DNA from: Anthostomella pinea
Lineage: Eukaryota > Ascomycota > Sordariomycetes > Xylariales > Xylariaceae
Length of the DNA: 64,000 nucleotides
Direction of reading: 5' to 3'
NCBI GenBank assembly: GCA_963556695.1
Contig: CAUWAG010000004.1
Coordinates: forward strand, 2,170,001-2,234,000
Position numbers and translations under genes: made by a program. The notes under the pieces are model-generated. The model was given only the letters and a program-made list of their open reading frames with translations, was not told the DNA's origin and did no database searches. Shown here in pieces: positions 33,827 to 44,183 of this stretch (positions within the stretch are counted from its first letter, which is position 1; each line of letters opens with the position of its first letter).

Positions 33827-34782
33827 ATGGCTGAACAAGGCAAATACTCTGGGCTCAAATACTTTCTCGTCTCATCGCCATCCGAATATGTGGTCCATGT
33901 TGAGATTAACAGGCCAGCCAAGCTGAACGCCTTTCTCGAGGCCATGTGGATTGAGCTTCGCGAAATATTTTCAAGACTATCGCATGACGAAGATGTCCGG
34001 GCCGTCGTGTTCTCTGGCGTAGGCGACAGGGCGTTCACAGCAGGTCTGGACGTCCAAGCAGCAAGTCAGGATGGTGCTTTGAATGGTGACGGTGGTAAAG
34101 ACGGAGCGAGGATCGCGACCAGAGTGCGCCGACATATCCTCGAGTTCCAAGACTGCATAAGCCAGATCGAGAAGTGCGAAAAGCGTACGTCTCTAGTATG
34201 CCCCTCCTCTGGAGCGGGAAACTGACAATTTCCCAGCTGTGATCTGTGTTATGCATGGCATATCCATCGGCCTCGCCATCGACATGTCTTGTTGTGCCGA
34301 CATCCGGATATGCTCGAAAGACGCCAAGTTCGCTGTCAAAGAGGTCGACATCGGCATGGCTGCAGACATCGGGACTCTGAGTCGGCTGCCCAAGATCGTT
34401 TCGAGCTTCTCCTGGGTGAAAGATGTGTGCCTCTCCGCGAGAGGTTTCGGGGCCGACGAGGCCCTCGCCGTGGGCTTTGTCAGCCAAGCTCTAGAGTCCA
34501 AGGCCAAGGCTGTCGAGACTGCGATCGGGATGGCATCCTTGATATCCACCAAGAGCCCAGTTGGTGTGCAGGGCACGAAGGAGATTTTGAACCATGCCAG
34601 AGACAACACCGTTGCAGACAGTAAGTACCAACTGTACTTGAAAAGGGGCGATCCGGAAACTGACATATTTAGGTCTTAAATACACGGGCGTATGGAATCA
34701 AGGAATGCTACAGTCAGAGGATTTCAAGGCGGCACTCATGTCTGGGATCAAGAAAACCAAACCAAGATTTGAGAAGCTCTGA
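33827..34782 (+). CDS. delta(3,5)-delta(2,4)-dienoyl-CoA isomerase (crotonase family)
   Basis: Auxiliary beta-oxidation enzyme for unsaturated fatty acids. Exons 33827-34184, 34237-34620 and 34673-34782 give 283 residues. The crotonase fold is clear: NRPAKLNAFLEAMW, the oxyanion-hole strands FTAGLDVQ and MHGISIGLAIDMSCCADIRI, and the isomerase-type acidic motif VKEVDIGMAADIGTLSRLPK (conserved E and D). Both introns are 52 nt (GTACGT...CCAG; GTAAGT...TTTAG). Family members are peroxisomal or mitochondrial. Here the protein ends FEKL, which is only a weak match to a PTS1 tripeptide, and there is no obvious mitochondrial leader. Enoyl-CoA hydratase activity cannot be excluded from sequence alone. 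Confidence 0.88.
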
Positions 34783-34985
34783 GACCAGGGCGAGGGAGCA
34801 GATGGGTGCGGGTGAGCGTAGGGGGTTGGATGGGCAGGGGGTGGTATACTTCGCTCTGTTCTGCAATAACTGCTTGCCTCGACATCGAAGATACCATGAT
34901 CAGTACGGTTGAAAAGGTCATATTCACCAGGCAGACAGGAGCCGTGGGGAAGTGACCAAACATCGAGGGACATGTAACACACTTA

Positions 34986-35187
34986 AAGTCATCCCCCCAA
35001 GTCTCCGTTCGACATGCCACCATCCGGTCTTAGGACATCAGTACCATATTGATGTTACTGGCATAAGCATCCTGGATTAAGCAGGTTTGATCCAATTAGC
35101 CACGGTTGATGCTTATTGTGCTTATTCCAGTTATAATAGATACACTTTTCGCTTTCTCGGTGAGGGGTGTATGGAGACCTTTGAGGG
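34986..35187. mobile_element. ~200-bp MITE-like inverted-repeat element, copy 2
   Basis: Left end GTCATCCCCCCAAGTCTCCG, right end GAGGGGTGTATGGAGACCTT, inner GGCATAAGCATCC facing a doubled GATGCTTATTG / TGCTTATTCCAG arm. Organisation and length match 31141-31346, though point differences are many. It sits 200 bases 3' of the isomerase gene. Confidence 0.55.
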
Positions 35188-35470
35188 TTCACGGTAGAAA
35201 CGGGATCATCGAGCGGGAGCATCAGTACGGTGTCAGTGGCATTGACCTAAATGTCAAGGGGTATCTCGGTTTGTTTGGATTCCTGCTATGAAACAAACCT
35301 CATAATCACTGATGCGCCGCTCGTATGATTTATGAAGGCATTACTCTGGGCTGGAGGGCTCTGAATCCGATATCCCGAGACTTCTCTCGCGTCCGAGTCG
35401 CAACGGTCATGCGATGGCAGCATGGCAGTGATTGCCTTGGTTGATGTGATGAGAGATTCGACTTTGTTCC

Positions 35471-35814
35471 TCATTTGACATCCGCGTCCGAGTCGGAATC
35501 GTTCTCGACAATGGGCACCGTCTCCTTCAGACGCTGTAGAGGGTAATAAGTTTCTGCTCACACACGAACAGGGACAGGTCGCGTACCTCTTCCAGCATTT
35601 CCTTAAGCCTTTGTACCATCACGTCCTTGATCAGCAGGTGCGACTCATCGAGGTCTTCTATGATGTAGTCGTTCTTCTCGCTGTCGATGGCGATGATGAT
35701 GGACTTGATGGAGGGGTCGCACTCGACAAGCGTGCCTGGAGGCGCAGTCAGTGAGTGTGCTCAGCCCAGAGTCAAGAGAGGGACTAGGTAGGCACCTTTG
35801 ATGGCTCGAACCAT
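35471..35814 (-). CDS. tfb5: TFIIH subunit TFB5 (TTDA/GTF2H8)
   Basis: Smallest core TFIIH subunit; it stabilises p52/Tfb2 and stimulates XPB in nucleotide excision repair and transcription initiation. Three exons on the minus strand, 35814-35796 (19 nt), 35735-35587 and 35533-35471, are joined by introns of 60 and 53 nt (GTGCCT...TCCAG; GTACGC...TACAG). The 76-residue product begins MVRAIKGTLVECDPSIKSII, and continues IDSEKNDYIIEDLDESHLLI and RLKEMLEERLKETV, matching the family over its whole length. An acidic DSDSDADVK tail is added at the end. Because each exon is short the gene does not appear as a single long frame. A short unrelated overlap on the other strand is a shadow. Confidence 0.93.
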
Positions 35815-37002
35815 CTTGATAGCGCTGCCGATGGTATCGTATGTCGCCTTTGGTCAGATGCAGTGACGAATAGCAAGGCGATCGGCAATAACAAGGTGTA
35901 GAGTTCCTAAATGTGAAAAGACTCCTAGCAATTGACCGTCTCAATAGATGAAAGTCACCATTCTTACTCGAGTGGCGTTCTTTGGGATATCGTGCAATCT
36001 TAAGCTAGTAGGTTGTGGCTGTGCTTATGCAAAGTCTCTCTTATGCACGCATCTGCATCTGATACGTTACACATGTGAAATGAGGGGAATCTTTCTTACG
36101 CCACGGGAACCCCACTCGCCCGGTCTGGCCTGGCAAGCCTGGCCACGTCGTCATACCCGCCACCGTGACTCCCGAAGATGCCGGCATTCCGTACGGGGAA
36201 GTTGATGATTTGGAAGTCTGCTGCGCGGAGGTGGTGATTGGAGCCTACGTAATGCAATGGGCGCCATTCGCCATTCGCCTCATATTTGGAATTCCCTTTC
36301 GTATTACTCCTCAGATATCAATCGCCCAAAACCTACATGCTGCCCTCCACCCGTCAGGTGCAACTTCCACCCGTCTTCCCTCTTGAGATCTCTGGTTGCC
36401 TGACAACAAGATCACCCGCATCACCAGGGCGCACTGGGAATACAAACCCCTGGATCGCCAACTCCAAGATTCAGCTGTGGTATTGACCGGAATTGATCCC
36501 GGGCAACGCCACTTCGATTACCTCACACTCACTCCATCAATCCTCAACGGCTGTCTTCGTGGTGCACAAGAAAACGTTTTGGTTTCGACCCGTTTCACTA
36601 CATCTCACACCACTGCTACCAAAAGAACGTGTTAAAAAGGATTTGGATGACCGAACCTTTTACTCAACGTCTGGCATAACCATTCCGCATCGGCCACCAT
36701 TCCCGAGGCGATCGACTGATAATACATCCAACCGCAGCCTTTTCGTTGCAAATCGCTCACCCTTTTTCTGCCAATTTCCGACAGACGAGTCTTGCAACAT
36801 TGCCTGAGCTCGAAAAGTTCGAGAAGTTTTCATCAGAAGAGTGGTTCTTGGGAAGATAGCCACCAAACACGCACCACCGAAGATTGACGTTTTACGGCCC
36901 AAACAGAGAGCACCTAAGGAAGGTAGCTCCCTGTGCAATTCCGCAAGCATCGGCCTACAGTGACCTTCTTTCAAATCAGCTCAGCACTGGTCATCTACCA
37001 AC
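35815..37002. other. intergenic between divergent genes
   Basis: About 1.2 kb with TFB5 promoter on the left and the leader of the PPxY protein gene on the right. No gene recognised. Confidence 0.45.
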
Positions 37003-37521
37003 ATGGGTCCCGGCGATGGAGACGACGGAGGCGACGACGGAGGCACCCAGTACAACCCTTTCGCCTGGGTCCTCGTACCTATCCTAGTTTTTGGTCTCAT
37101 CGCGGCGCTGCTGACCTGCTTCCGCTACCGACGTCGGCGCAGAATGCTTGCCGCTTACGGTCAAAACGTGCTAGCCCAAGACATTGAGGCCAACGGACAG
37201 AATCAGAGACCGCGCGGGCCGGGGAGGGGTAGGCGAGTCGGCCTGTTGGGCATGGGAAGTAGAGACGAGGGTCTGAATGAGCTCGGCGAGGCGCCTCCTG
37301 CATACCAGACTCAGAAGCGGCCAGAGGATGTCGAGCTGACGCCGTTGGAGAGCGTTGCTACCCCGGCAGTCACGGCCACGACGGAACGAGCGGGGATGAG
37401 TGGTGGTCCGCCTGGGTATGAGGAGACGACGGGACAGAGAACTGGCACGACGACAACCTCGGAACCGACGACAACCTCGGAACCCGCGGCACCGCCTCGA
37501 GCGGTATTGGCTTCGAGCTAG
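37003..37521 (+). CDS. single-pass membrane protein with PPxY motifs (hypothetical)
   Basis: The 172-residue intronless protein has an acidic Gly/Asp-rich N-terminus and one transmembrane helix at about residues 19-38 (FAWVLVPILVFGLIAALLTCF). A strongly basic stop-transfer stretch follows (RYRRRRRM), predicting an outside/lumenal N-terminus and cytosolic C-terminus. The cytosolic part carries two PPxY sites (APPAYQ near residue 98 and GPPGYEE near residue 145), the binding motif for WW domains of NEDD4/Rsp5 ubiquitin ligases, and ends in a TTTSEP repeat. By analogy to small PY-motif adaptors it could recruit Rsp5 to a membrane. That is inference; no named family is recognised. Confidence 0.65.
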   Translation: MGPGDGDDGGDDGGTQYNPFAWVLVPILVFGLIAALLTCFRYRRRRRMLAAYGQNVLAQDIEANGQNQRPRGPGRGRRVGLLGMGSRDEGLNELGEAPPAYQTQKRPEDVELTPLESVATPAVTATTERAGMSGGPPGYEETTGQRTGTTTTSEPTTTSEPAAPPRAVLASS

Positions 37522-38768
37522 GCTCAGTCTTTTGACGAACTTTACGGCCGATATCGAACGTATTCGTTATTTTCGAGCAGCTGCGACAGCCGTCGTTGTA
37601 CAGGATCGTCATGGGCGGGGAGGTTATTGGTACAATATACCCTGAGGGTGATGGATCTCACGGAGTCGGGGTTCAGCTTGCATACAGCGCTATGAGATAC
37701 GTATTTCAGGGCGCGTCGGAAGTTGATATACCATTTCACTCTTACTGTAAATTTTGCTGCATGGCGTTAGGCGTGGTCATTCTTGAGCTGTGATCCATAA
37801 GATTATTACACCGTCACCACTCTCTACATAACAGAACACGCTTCTGGGTGCTTTTGCTAGTTCTGTTCCCATTCCACCAGCACCCACATCATCGGGGGTA
37901 GATACGAACAGTTTCCCGGGGAAAGGCTTCTAAGCCATTAGGCGTTTGCGGGATGCGTGTCAAACATGATGTGCGACCTTGTTCACGACAAACATGTAAG
38001 TCCATCAGTATAGTCAGACTATCTAGGTAAGTATCACCGACGGCTATTAAACTTGCATCTACAAAATTAGGCCTCTCTCACTCTGAGGGTTCCAAGCATT
38101 GTCAACTTGCTGGTGATGTCGGAATTGGGCTGTTCTCATAGAGTGGCTTTGCAAAGCCAGGGTATACGGAGGGAACACTTCTTACACGGATGATCCTGTG
38201 ATGTGTGAGGTCCAATCGTGCCGATCAAGAATGCTTTATTAGCCGCCTCTTTCCCTGCTTCCAGGTCCTTTATTAACTCGATATTTCAGACTCATGCCTT
38301 CAGTACCCTGTCCTTCAAAGTTATCACCCCTTTGTCAATGGGTCCAACGCGAGAGGCCCAACCGCCCCTTCAGTAGCACCACCTCCGTTCCCAGCTTCTT
38401 GATTATCTACGAAGCGCGAGCGCGTATGAACTCGTATCAACCATTCTGTAATCTTTCATCCTCAATACCCGTGCCTCGTAGATGATCTCATCTACGTCGG
38501 GCATTGCAACTGCCTCCTCCTTTGTTTACCAACCAGCGACGATGTACATACTCATAACAACCTTCTCATCACTGATGCTGCCCAAGCGTCAGCATGATTA
38601 GTAGCAAATATGTCTAGCAGCATCTTTTAGAGTGTTTATGAATCCTAATGTCACGGCTAGAGGTGAATAGAACTTGAGTGATCTCATGTCATTGACTTCG
38701 ATAGATAAACTTCATGACAATGTGCGCCATCCCAAACCCATCCTTCCTATAACGATGGTATCAACGCT
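37522..38768. other. intergenic between convergent genes
   Basis: 1.25 kb with no recognisable gene or RNA. Confidence 0.45.
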
Positions 38769-39132
38769 TTACATCTGGTTGAGGCGCTCTTTGGCGCTCT
38801 CCTTGGCCTCTTGGGAGACGTTGGGGTTATTGACAGTGCTACAGATGGGTGTTAGTAACTTGTGGCAGTGGGACAATGTAGGAGAAGCTTACGCCTTGAG
38901 GCCACCAGCAACATTGCCAGGGTTCTTGTCGACGTTGTCACCAGCACCAGCGACTGGAGGCGCACGAGTTAGTATGGGGTCGACGAAGCGAGTGGGAAGA
39001 AGGCTCCGTACCATTGTCGCCGTTGAACTCGTTGTCGAGAACCTCCTTGGAGTGCTGCTTGGACTCCTGGGAGGTGTTGGGGTTGTTCAGGTTGGCCTTG
39101 TGGCCGCCGGCGATCTGAGCTTCGGTAGGCAT
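38769..39132 (-). CDS. con-6: conidiation-specific protein 6 (CON-6) family
   Basis: Small hydrophilic protein with two Con-6 repeats, expressed in many ascomycetes during conidiation or in dormant spores; its biochemical role is not known. Exons 39132-39012, 38953-38893 and 38838-38769 give 83 residues. Repeat 1 is LNNPNTSQESKQHSKEVLDN and repeat 2 is VNNPNVSQEAKESAKERL, joined by a Gly/Asn-rich linker (DNVDKNPGNVAGGLKA). Introns are 58 nt (GTACGG...TCCAG) and 54 nt (GTAAGC...TGTAG). The family length (about 80-90) fits. Protein is highly polar with no cysteine and probably disordered. Confidence 0.9.
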
Positions 39133-40567
39133 GATGGTAATAGTTGAAACTTGAGGACGTTGGAGTGAAAGTGTGTTGGTTATCTGAGGCTTCTTGCGTG
39201 CTGTGAGAGTGTGTGTGATGTCTGGATGATGGAGGAGAGTGTGGTGGACGACGATGGGAATAGAGCTGCTTCTTATACACGAAGCCGAACCAGTTCCTCG
39301 CAGCCAATTCGACTTTCACTCGACAACCTCAAAGAGCTCCCCCACACATTGATGGGGCTGGTCACTTCGCACCATACCGACACTCCACGGTGGTGACGAC
39401 AATGACCCAAGCACGAACCCAAGCCATGATGGTATGACTCGAGTTGAGCCCGCAAACAGCAGTTCAAATCTCAGGCGATCTACAAAGGAATAGGAGGTTC
39501 GTGGTCTGAGAATCGAGGGTGATGTACACGACTTCAATGAGGTTGGGGTCGTGACGTGATAGACACAGACAGTAGTATGCCTTTGCACCGAGTGATGTGT
39601 ACTATGACTCTGCTATTTGATCTGGTCATCCATCTTGTGACGCTATGCAGCTGTTTCCGTTGTGTCTGATGTGCCCTTGGTCTGCACCTGGTGGTGACCG
39701 GGCAAGGGATCTGCACCGGAACAGACCTCCGGTTGGCCACAAAGCCACGATGCGCCGTCGATTTCCGGGGTAGTCCCACATCAGCCGGGTCGAGCCTTGC
39801 TTCAACCTCATAAAACTAAACATTGTTCGGGTTGCCGGTACCTGGCTAGACTGGAGTGATTACCATCGGAGACCGTAACTCTGTTGCGGAGTCCAGGAGG
39901 ACGACATCACCAACTACATCACCACATGTACCCATTATGTCTTGCTTCTCGACAGGAACAGGAAGGAGTAGCCGGCTGGACTCGTTCCGGCTTTGCGAAT
40001 GAAGCTGACAGAGGCGACACCTCCCGCCAAGCTCCGTATGGTGGTTGAGTTACGAAAAGGCGGTTGTCACGGAGTCAGTTCCCCAGTGCTGCTAGCAACA
40101 TCGAAGTGCTAGTTCGGATATGGCGTTGGCAATTAAGTTAGTTTGGCCTAACGTCTAGAGAGTCAATTGATGAATCATTGACTGGATAGGTTCCGCCCAG
40201 CAACGAACACAATGACCGCGCTGGGGGCCTTCCTGGCGGTTCGCAACGGGGGAGCTGTCGACGATCAGTCATTGTAGGTACAGGACTCGGCTGGCATCGA
40301 AAGGATCGGTTGCTTCACGGTCTGGAGGCAGACATTGTCGGTTTGTCTGGCCTATGATGTGTTAGGTTTGCGGTGGGCACCAACGTCCTTCAATTGTGGC
40401 TTCAGTCCTGTCAGCCTCATCAAATCTATTTTGGCAAGCCACAGAGGCGTTTCCCAAGCCACAAATGCGTCGAGCCACGCCACAGCAGTGCCATTGATGC
40501 GAACCGTGTCTGAAGGCAGAGCGCTCCAACAACGATCACAATCCACAATTGCAATTGTAAGCACGAA
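39133..40567. other. intergenic between divergent genes
   Basis: 1.4 kb with promoters of the CON-6 and TMEM234-like genes. No gene recognised. Confidence 0.45.
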
Positions 40568-41138
40568 ATGGCATCATCAGACACTCCATCGCAGCCCCCA
40601 GCTATCAACTACGTGGTTGGTTTCCTGCTGGTCGGGATCGCCTGGGGGCTCACTACGCCCTTCATTCGCCGTGCGGCCAGGGACCACAACCCGCCGGCTC
40701 ACCCGCTTCTCGCAAGAGACGACGTGAAAGCAAGCTGGCTCAAGAGCAAACTGTACGGCGCGTTCTTCGCGGTGGTCGACCTCCTGCGGAATCCGAGATA
40801 CGCCGTCCCGCTGTTGATCAATCTCACCGGCAGCGTGTGGTTCTTCCTGCTCATCGGCCAGGCTGGTAAGGTCTTCTGCAACGGCGTGCTTCGGTTGCCC
40901 GTGGCTTACCTTTTATGTTTAGAGCTGAGCTTGACTGTCCCGATCGTGAACACGCTAGCTTTCCTATTCACGGTGCTCGGCGACTGGTGGGTCGACAGGA
41001 AGGTCATAAGCCGGAGTAAGTCCCCCTGTCTCCGAGTGAATGATCTGAAAGGTTGCTGACCATGTCCTAGATACATGGATAGGGATGGCATTGTCGCTGT
41101 GTGGCATTGGATTGTGCGTTCAGAGCAAGTCGGGCTGA
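40568..41138 (+). CDS. TMEM234-like (UPF0546) small multispanning membrane protein
   Basis: Exons 40568-40865, 40923-41015 and 41071-41138 give 152 residues with four likely membrane helices. These are about 14-33 (YVVGFLLVGIAWGLTTPFI), 75-95 (YAVPLLINLTGSVWFFLLIG), 101-122 (LTVPIVNTLAFLFTVLGDWW) and a C-terminal one (WIGMALSLCGIGLCV). The GxxWGxTxPFIRR and NLTGSVWF signatures are those of the TMEM234/DMT-like family, whose function is unknown. The second exon junction restores the conserved ELSLTVPIVN. Intron 1 (57 nt, GTAAGG...TTTAG) is a multiple of three and contains no stop, so retention would insert 19 hydrophobic residues. Confidence 0.85.
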
Positions 41139-42518
41139 TGAGCTATGGTATTCCTTGTACGAAGGGGTCTCAATTCGGCAGCAACAGTATGCCTTTTGCA
41201 TGTGATATAGGAGACAGCCCCCCTGCCACTCTGCAAAGAGTCCGAGGCTTGAGCTTGATAAGGAGTCCGAGGCGTGTGAGGCCATGATATCGGTTACAAG
41301 CCGAACAGCTCGTCAGCTCTCTAGGCCAGCTATGCCCACGACAACGACTTGGCTCGATCAGATCGGGACTGAAACCCATCCTCTGAGAAGGAATGACGGT
41401 TCCCCGTTGGTTCTAATGCAGCTATTTATATAGCTTGGCTTCATGCTATAAAGCAAACGCGTGAAGCATACCTAGCGTATTCCTTCCAGCACACGACACA
41501 CGCGTGTCCACAGTCAAACGTCGGCGAACTTGGCAATCAATTGACAACGAAGTGCTCTCGATTCTCAGCATGCCTGTGCCACGTTTATATAGGAAGCACC
41601 GATTGCAGGGTCCTCAAGCGCTCTGACGTTTTAGTAGAGACGGGAATATTAAAGCACTACTCGCCGTTTGATCGGTGGTCCCGGCACTACGACGAACACG
41701 TGGTACATGCGCCCAAGTAGCGGGCGAACATGGGGTTTGTTCGTTGGTGAGCCGGATCCCACGATGCAAATGGATGGGTGCAAGCTTGAAGCACATGATC
41801 TAAAAGATCTAAAAGAAGGTCAAGATGTTTTGAAACGAGGCCAGGGACAGGCCTGACAGGCCAAGACTCGAGAGGCTCTGGTGGGGTCGACGGGTGTTAT
41901 CGCGCCACCAACGGCAACTTCCTCAACTCAATCTGGTATCGGCCAGATCGCAGGAATCCCCGAGCTCCCCATACTTACCCCTTTTATTTCCTTTTCCCAG
42001 GGCCTGCTGCAGGTCGAATTCCCCACGGCGAGCAGATCGGCAGGCACTGAAGATCGTTTTCGGTCAAGAACGCTCTTGGCGCAACTTGGCGCTTCTGTTT
42101 CGCCAATGACGCTTGTCTGCATCGTCCAGGAACCGCAGGGATGCCGCTGCTGCAATCTCCATCTCTCCTTGCAGTGCAACCTCGACGCCTCGTAACGGGA
42201 AATGTTGTCTTGGGGGTTCCACTCGGAACCGGCGGCTGCTCGACGTGCAAGGAATGCTGCTTCCACAATGTCGAGGTCAAAGGGCAGTCACGACTTACGG
42301 GTCACGGGTCACGGGTCACGGACCTGCCCATGTTGGTGTTGGTGTTGGTCAGAGCCGTACTTGAATAAAGATTCCGTCGCCCGCCGTCAATTACTTTACC
42401 TTAGGTGACCAACAGAAGGTTCGGTCAACTCTCCCGTCTTCTTCGGCCCATACACGTCCTGCCCACGGCGCCTTATTACACTCGTTCATTCGCCTATCAC
42501 CTTCCAACAATCGTCAAC
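41139..42518. other. intergenic
   Basis: No gene recognised. Two short tandem arrays occur: GGGTCAC x3 at about 42298-42319 and GTTGGT-type repeats just after. Confidence 0.45.
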
Positions 42519-43136
42519 ATGCGTGCCTCCACCATTCTGACTGCCCTCGCGGGTGCCAGCTCCGCATCGGCTGCGGTGATGAGGCTTGCAACTACCTCCC
42601 TCAGGGCCCTTAGCTACGACTGGGCTGTCACTGGCTGGAGTGCTGGTTGCGCCAGAGCCGGCTGCTACTACGGTTAGTTGTCTAAGACTTCTTGGTAGAA
42701 ATATCGTCGAACTGACTTGGAATGACCAGACTTCAACATAACCGGCGACGCAAACACCACAGCCAAGCCGCAGCGTCCTGGCTTCAAGGCTTACTGCAGC
42801 GGCCAAGAGGGTGAGGGCTACAGGGCCTGCACACAACTCGACAGTGAAGGGAACGATGCCGAGGTCGTCGCAAAGCTCTTCCCTCACAACATCACAGCCA
42901 ATGGCACATCCAGCCTACCACACATCCAGGTCAGCCTGAGATATACAGACCTGGATTCTGCGTGAGTGGCTAGCCCCAACGACCGAGACATCAGCGCGGG
43001 AAGAGGCACGGCTAACCCGTATTTCAGATCGACGTGGTGGAACTACACAGGAGACGCATATGCGCGTTTCAACCAGTTCGTGGCGCCGCCCATGAACTTC
43101 TCGATCACGCCCGACGAGGTCTTTGGTGTCGCATAG
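42519..43136 (+). CDS. secreted, heavily N-glycosylatable small protein (hypothetical)
   Basis: Exons 42519-42672, 42730-42961 and 43028-43136 give 164 residues. The first ~19 residues form a signal peptide (MRASTILTALAGASSASA). The mature chain has four cysteines (SAGCARAGCYYG; AYCSGQ; YRACTQ) and six N-x-S/T sequons (FNITG, NTT, HNITA, NGT, WNYTG, MNFSI), an unusually high density. Both introns are GT-AG (GTTAG...ACCAG; GTGAG...TTCAG). No named domain is recognised. Secretion, cysteines and length are consistent with a cell-wall-associated protein or effector, without direct support for either. Confidence 0.7.
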
Positions 43137-44183
43137 GTGGCTGTCGGTCGTTTGTACGAGAGGATCTGGTGAGTGTGGAAAGGGGCGTGGTTTCGGAATG
43201 CACTCAGGTCGGGAATCTGCATGAGCCGGGTAGCTCTCGTGTTACTGGCCTGAGCTGGATGCCGTCGGGAACGGGCATGCATGGCCGAATACGGGAGAAT
43301 CGGTATCGAAACGAGCCATGATAGTCAGTCATACAGTGTATGTTGGGACATGGACATCTGAGCACCCGCCATTGAGAAGATGATCCATGGCCATCTGGCT
43401 GAAAACGTCTGCATGATGTACAGCATCTTCGAGCAGCTCTGACATAGGTAGGTAGCAACTTTGCAATGATAATGCCTATCTCTAAACGTTCAGCTGTGCC
43501 GGGTTAAATATGCCTGTCCGCAACACCGAGACATGAAGCCTGAGTTGTCATACAGTTCGATTGCACCTCGGTCAGGCCTTGCCCATGTACCTCGGCCAAT
43601 CCACGTACTCTTGTACAACCAGCGCAGGCAAACAGTTGAACTTTCAACCAGAGCCTGCTTAATAAGTGCCAGTGTCTCGGGATATATCCCGAGTGCTCGA
43701 GCCTGCTTGGGACAAGATGGATGGGGCCAGGCGCAGTCGGCGTTAAGTGAAAGCGTTGAGGATTCATTTGGGTGCCTAATGCGCCTGCCCGACCTTACGC
43801 AAGTCATTGTGGCTTGTGCAGGTCCGCCAAGCCGCCATTACATCAGATCTGACCGACCCAGCCAGATTTCCCCCGCCCCCACCAATGCCCAACCACATTG
43901 GCTGACAGTTCAAGCAGCCCGCAAGCAAGCAAGCAGGCAAGCCAAGAAGGCACACTTCCGAGATTCCGCAGCGCAAACATTGCCTTCTGATCAGAGTAAC
44001 CCTCTGCTTCCTACCTAGCTTTTCGTAGTCTGCCGAGACATAGACGCTTCCCAGGCAACCGTCACTGTACCCGACTACAAGCAGCCGAAGGTCCTGCTTG
44101 AAAACCCCTCGAGGGACCAGTACCGGCCAATTCGGCCCAACCGAAAACCCCCTATTAGACCCGACAGCGCAGACCGACCAGTC
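43137..44183. other. intergenic; promoter of the fimbrin gene
   Basis: No gene recognised. The ~200 bases before 44184 are C-rich leader sequence. Confidence 0.5.

Noticed and set aside
39460..39490. GTTCAAATCT as a tRNA T-loop
   Set aside because: No flanking stem complementarity or A box at tRNA spacing.
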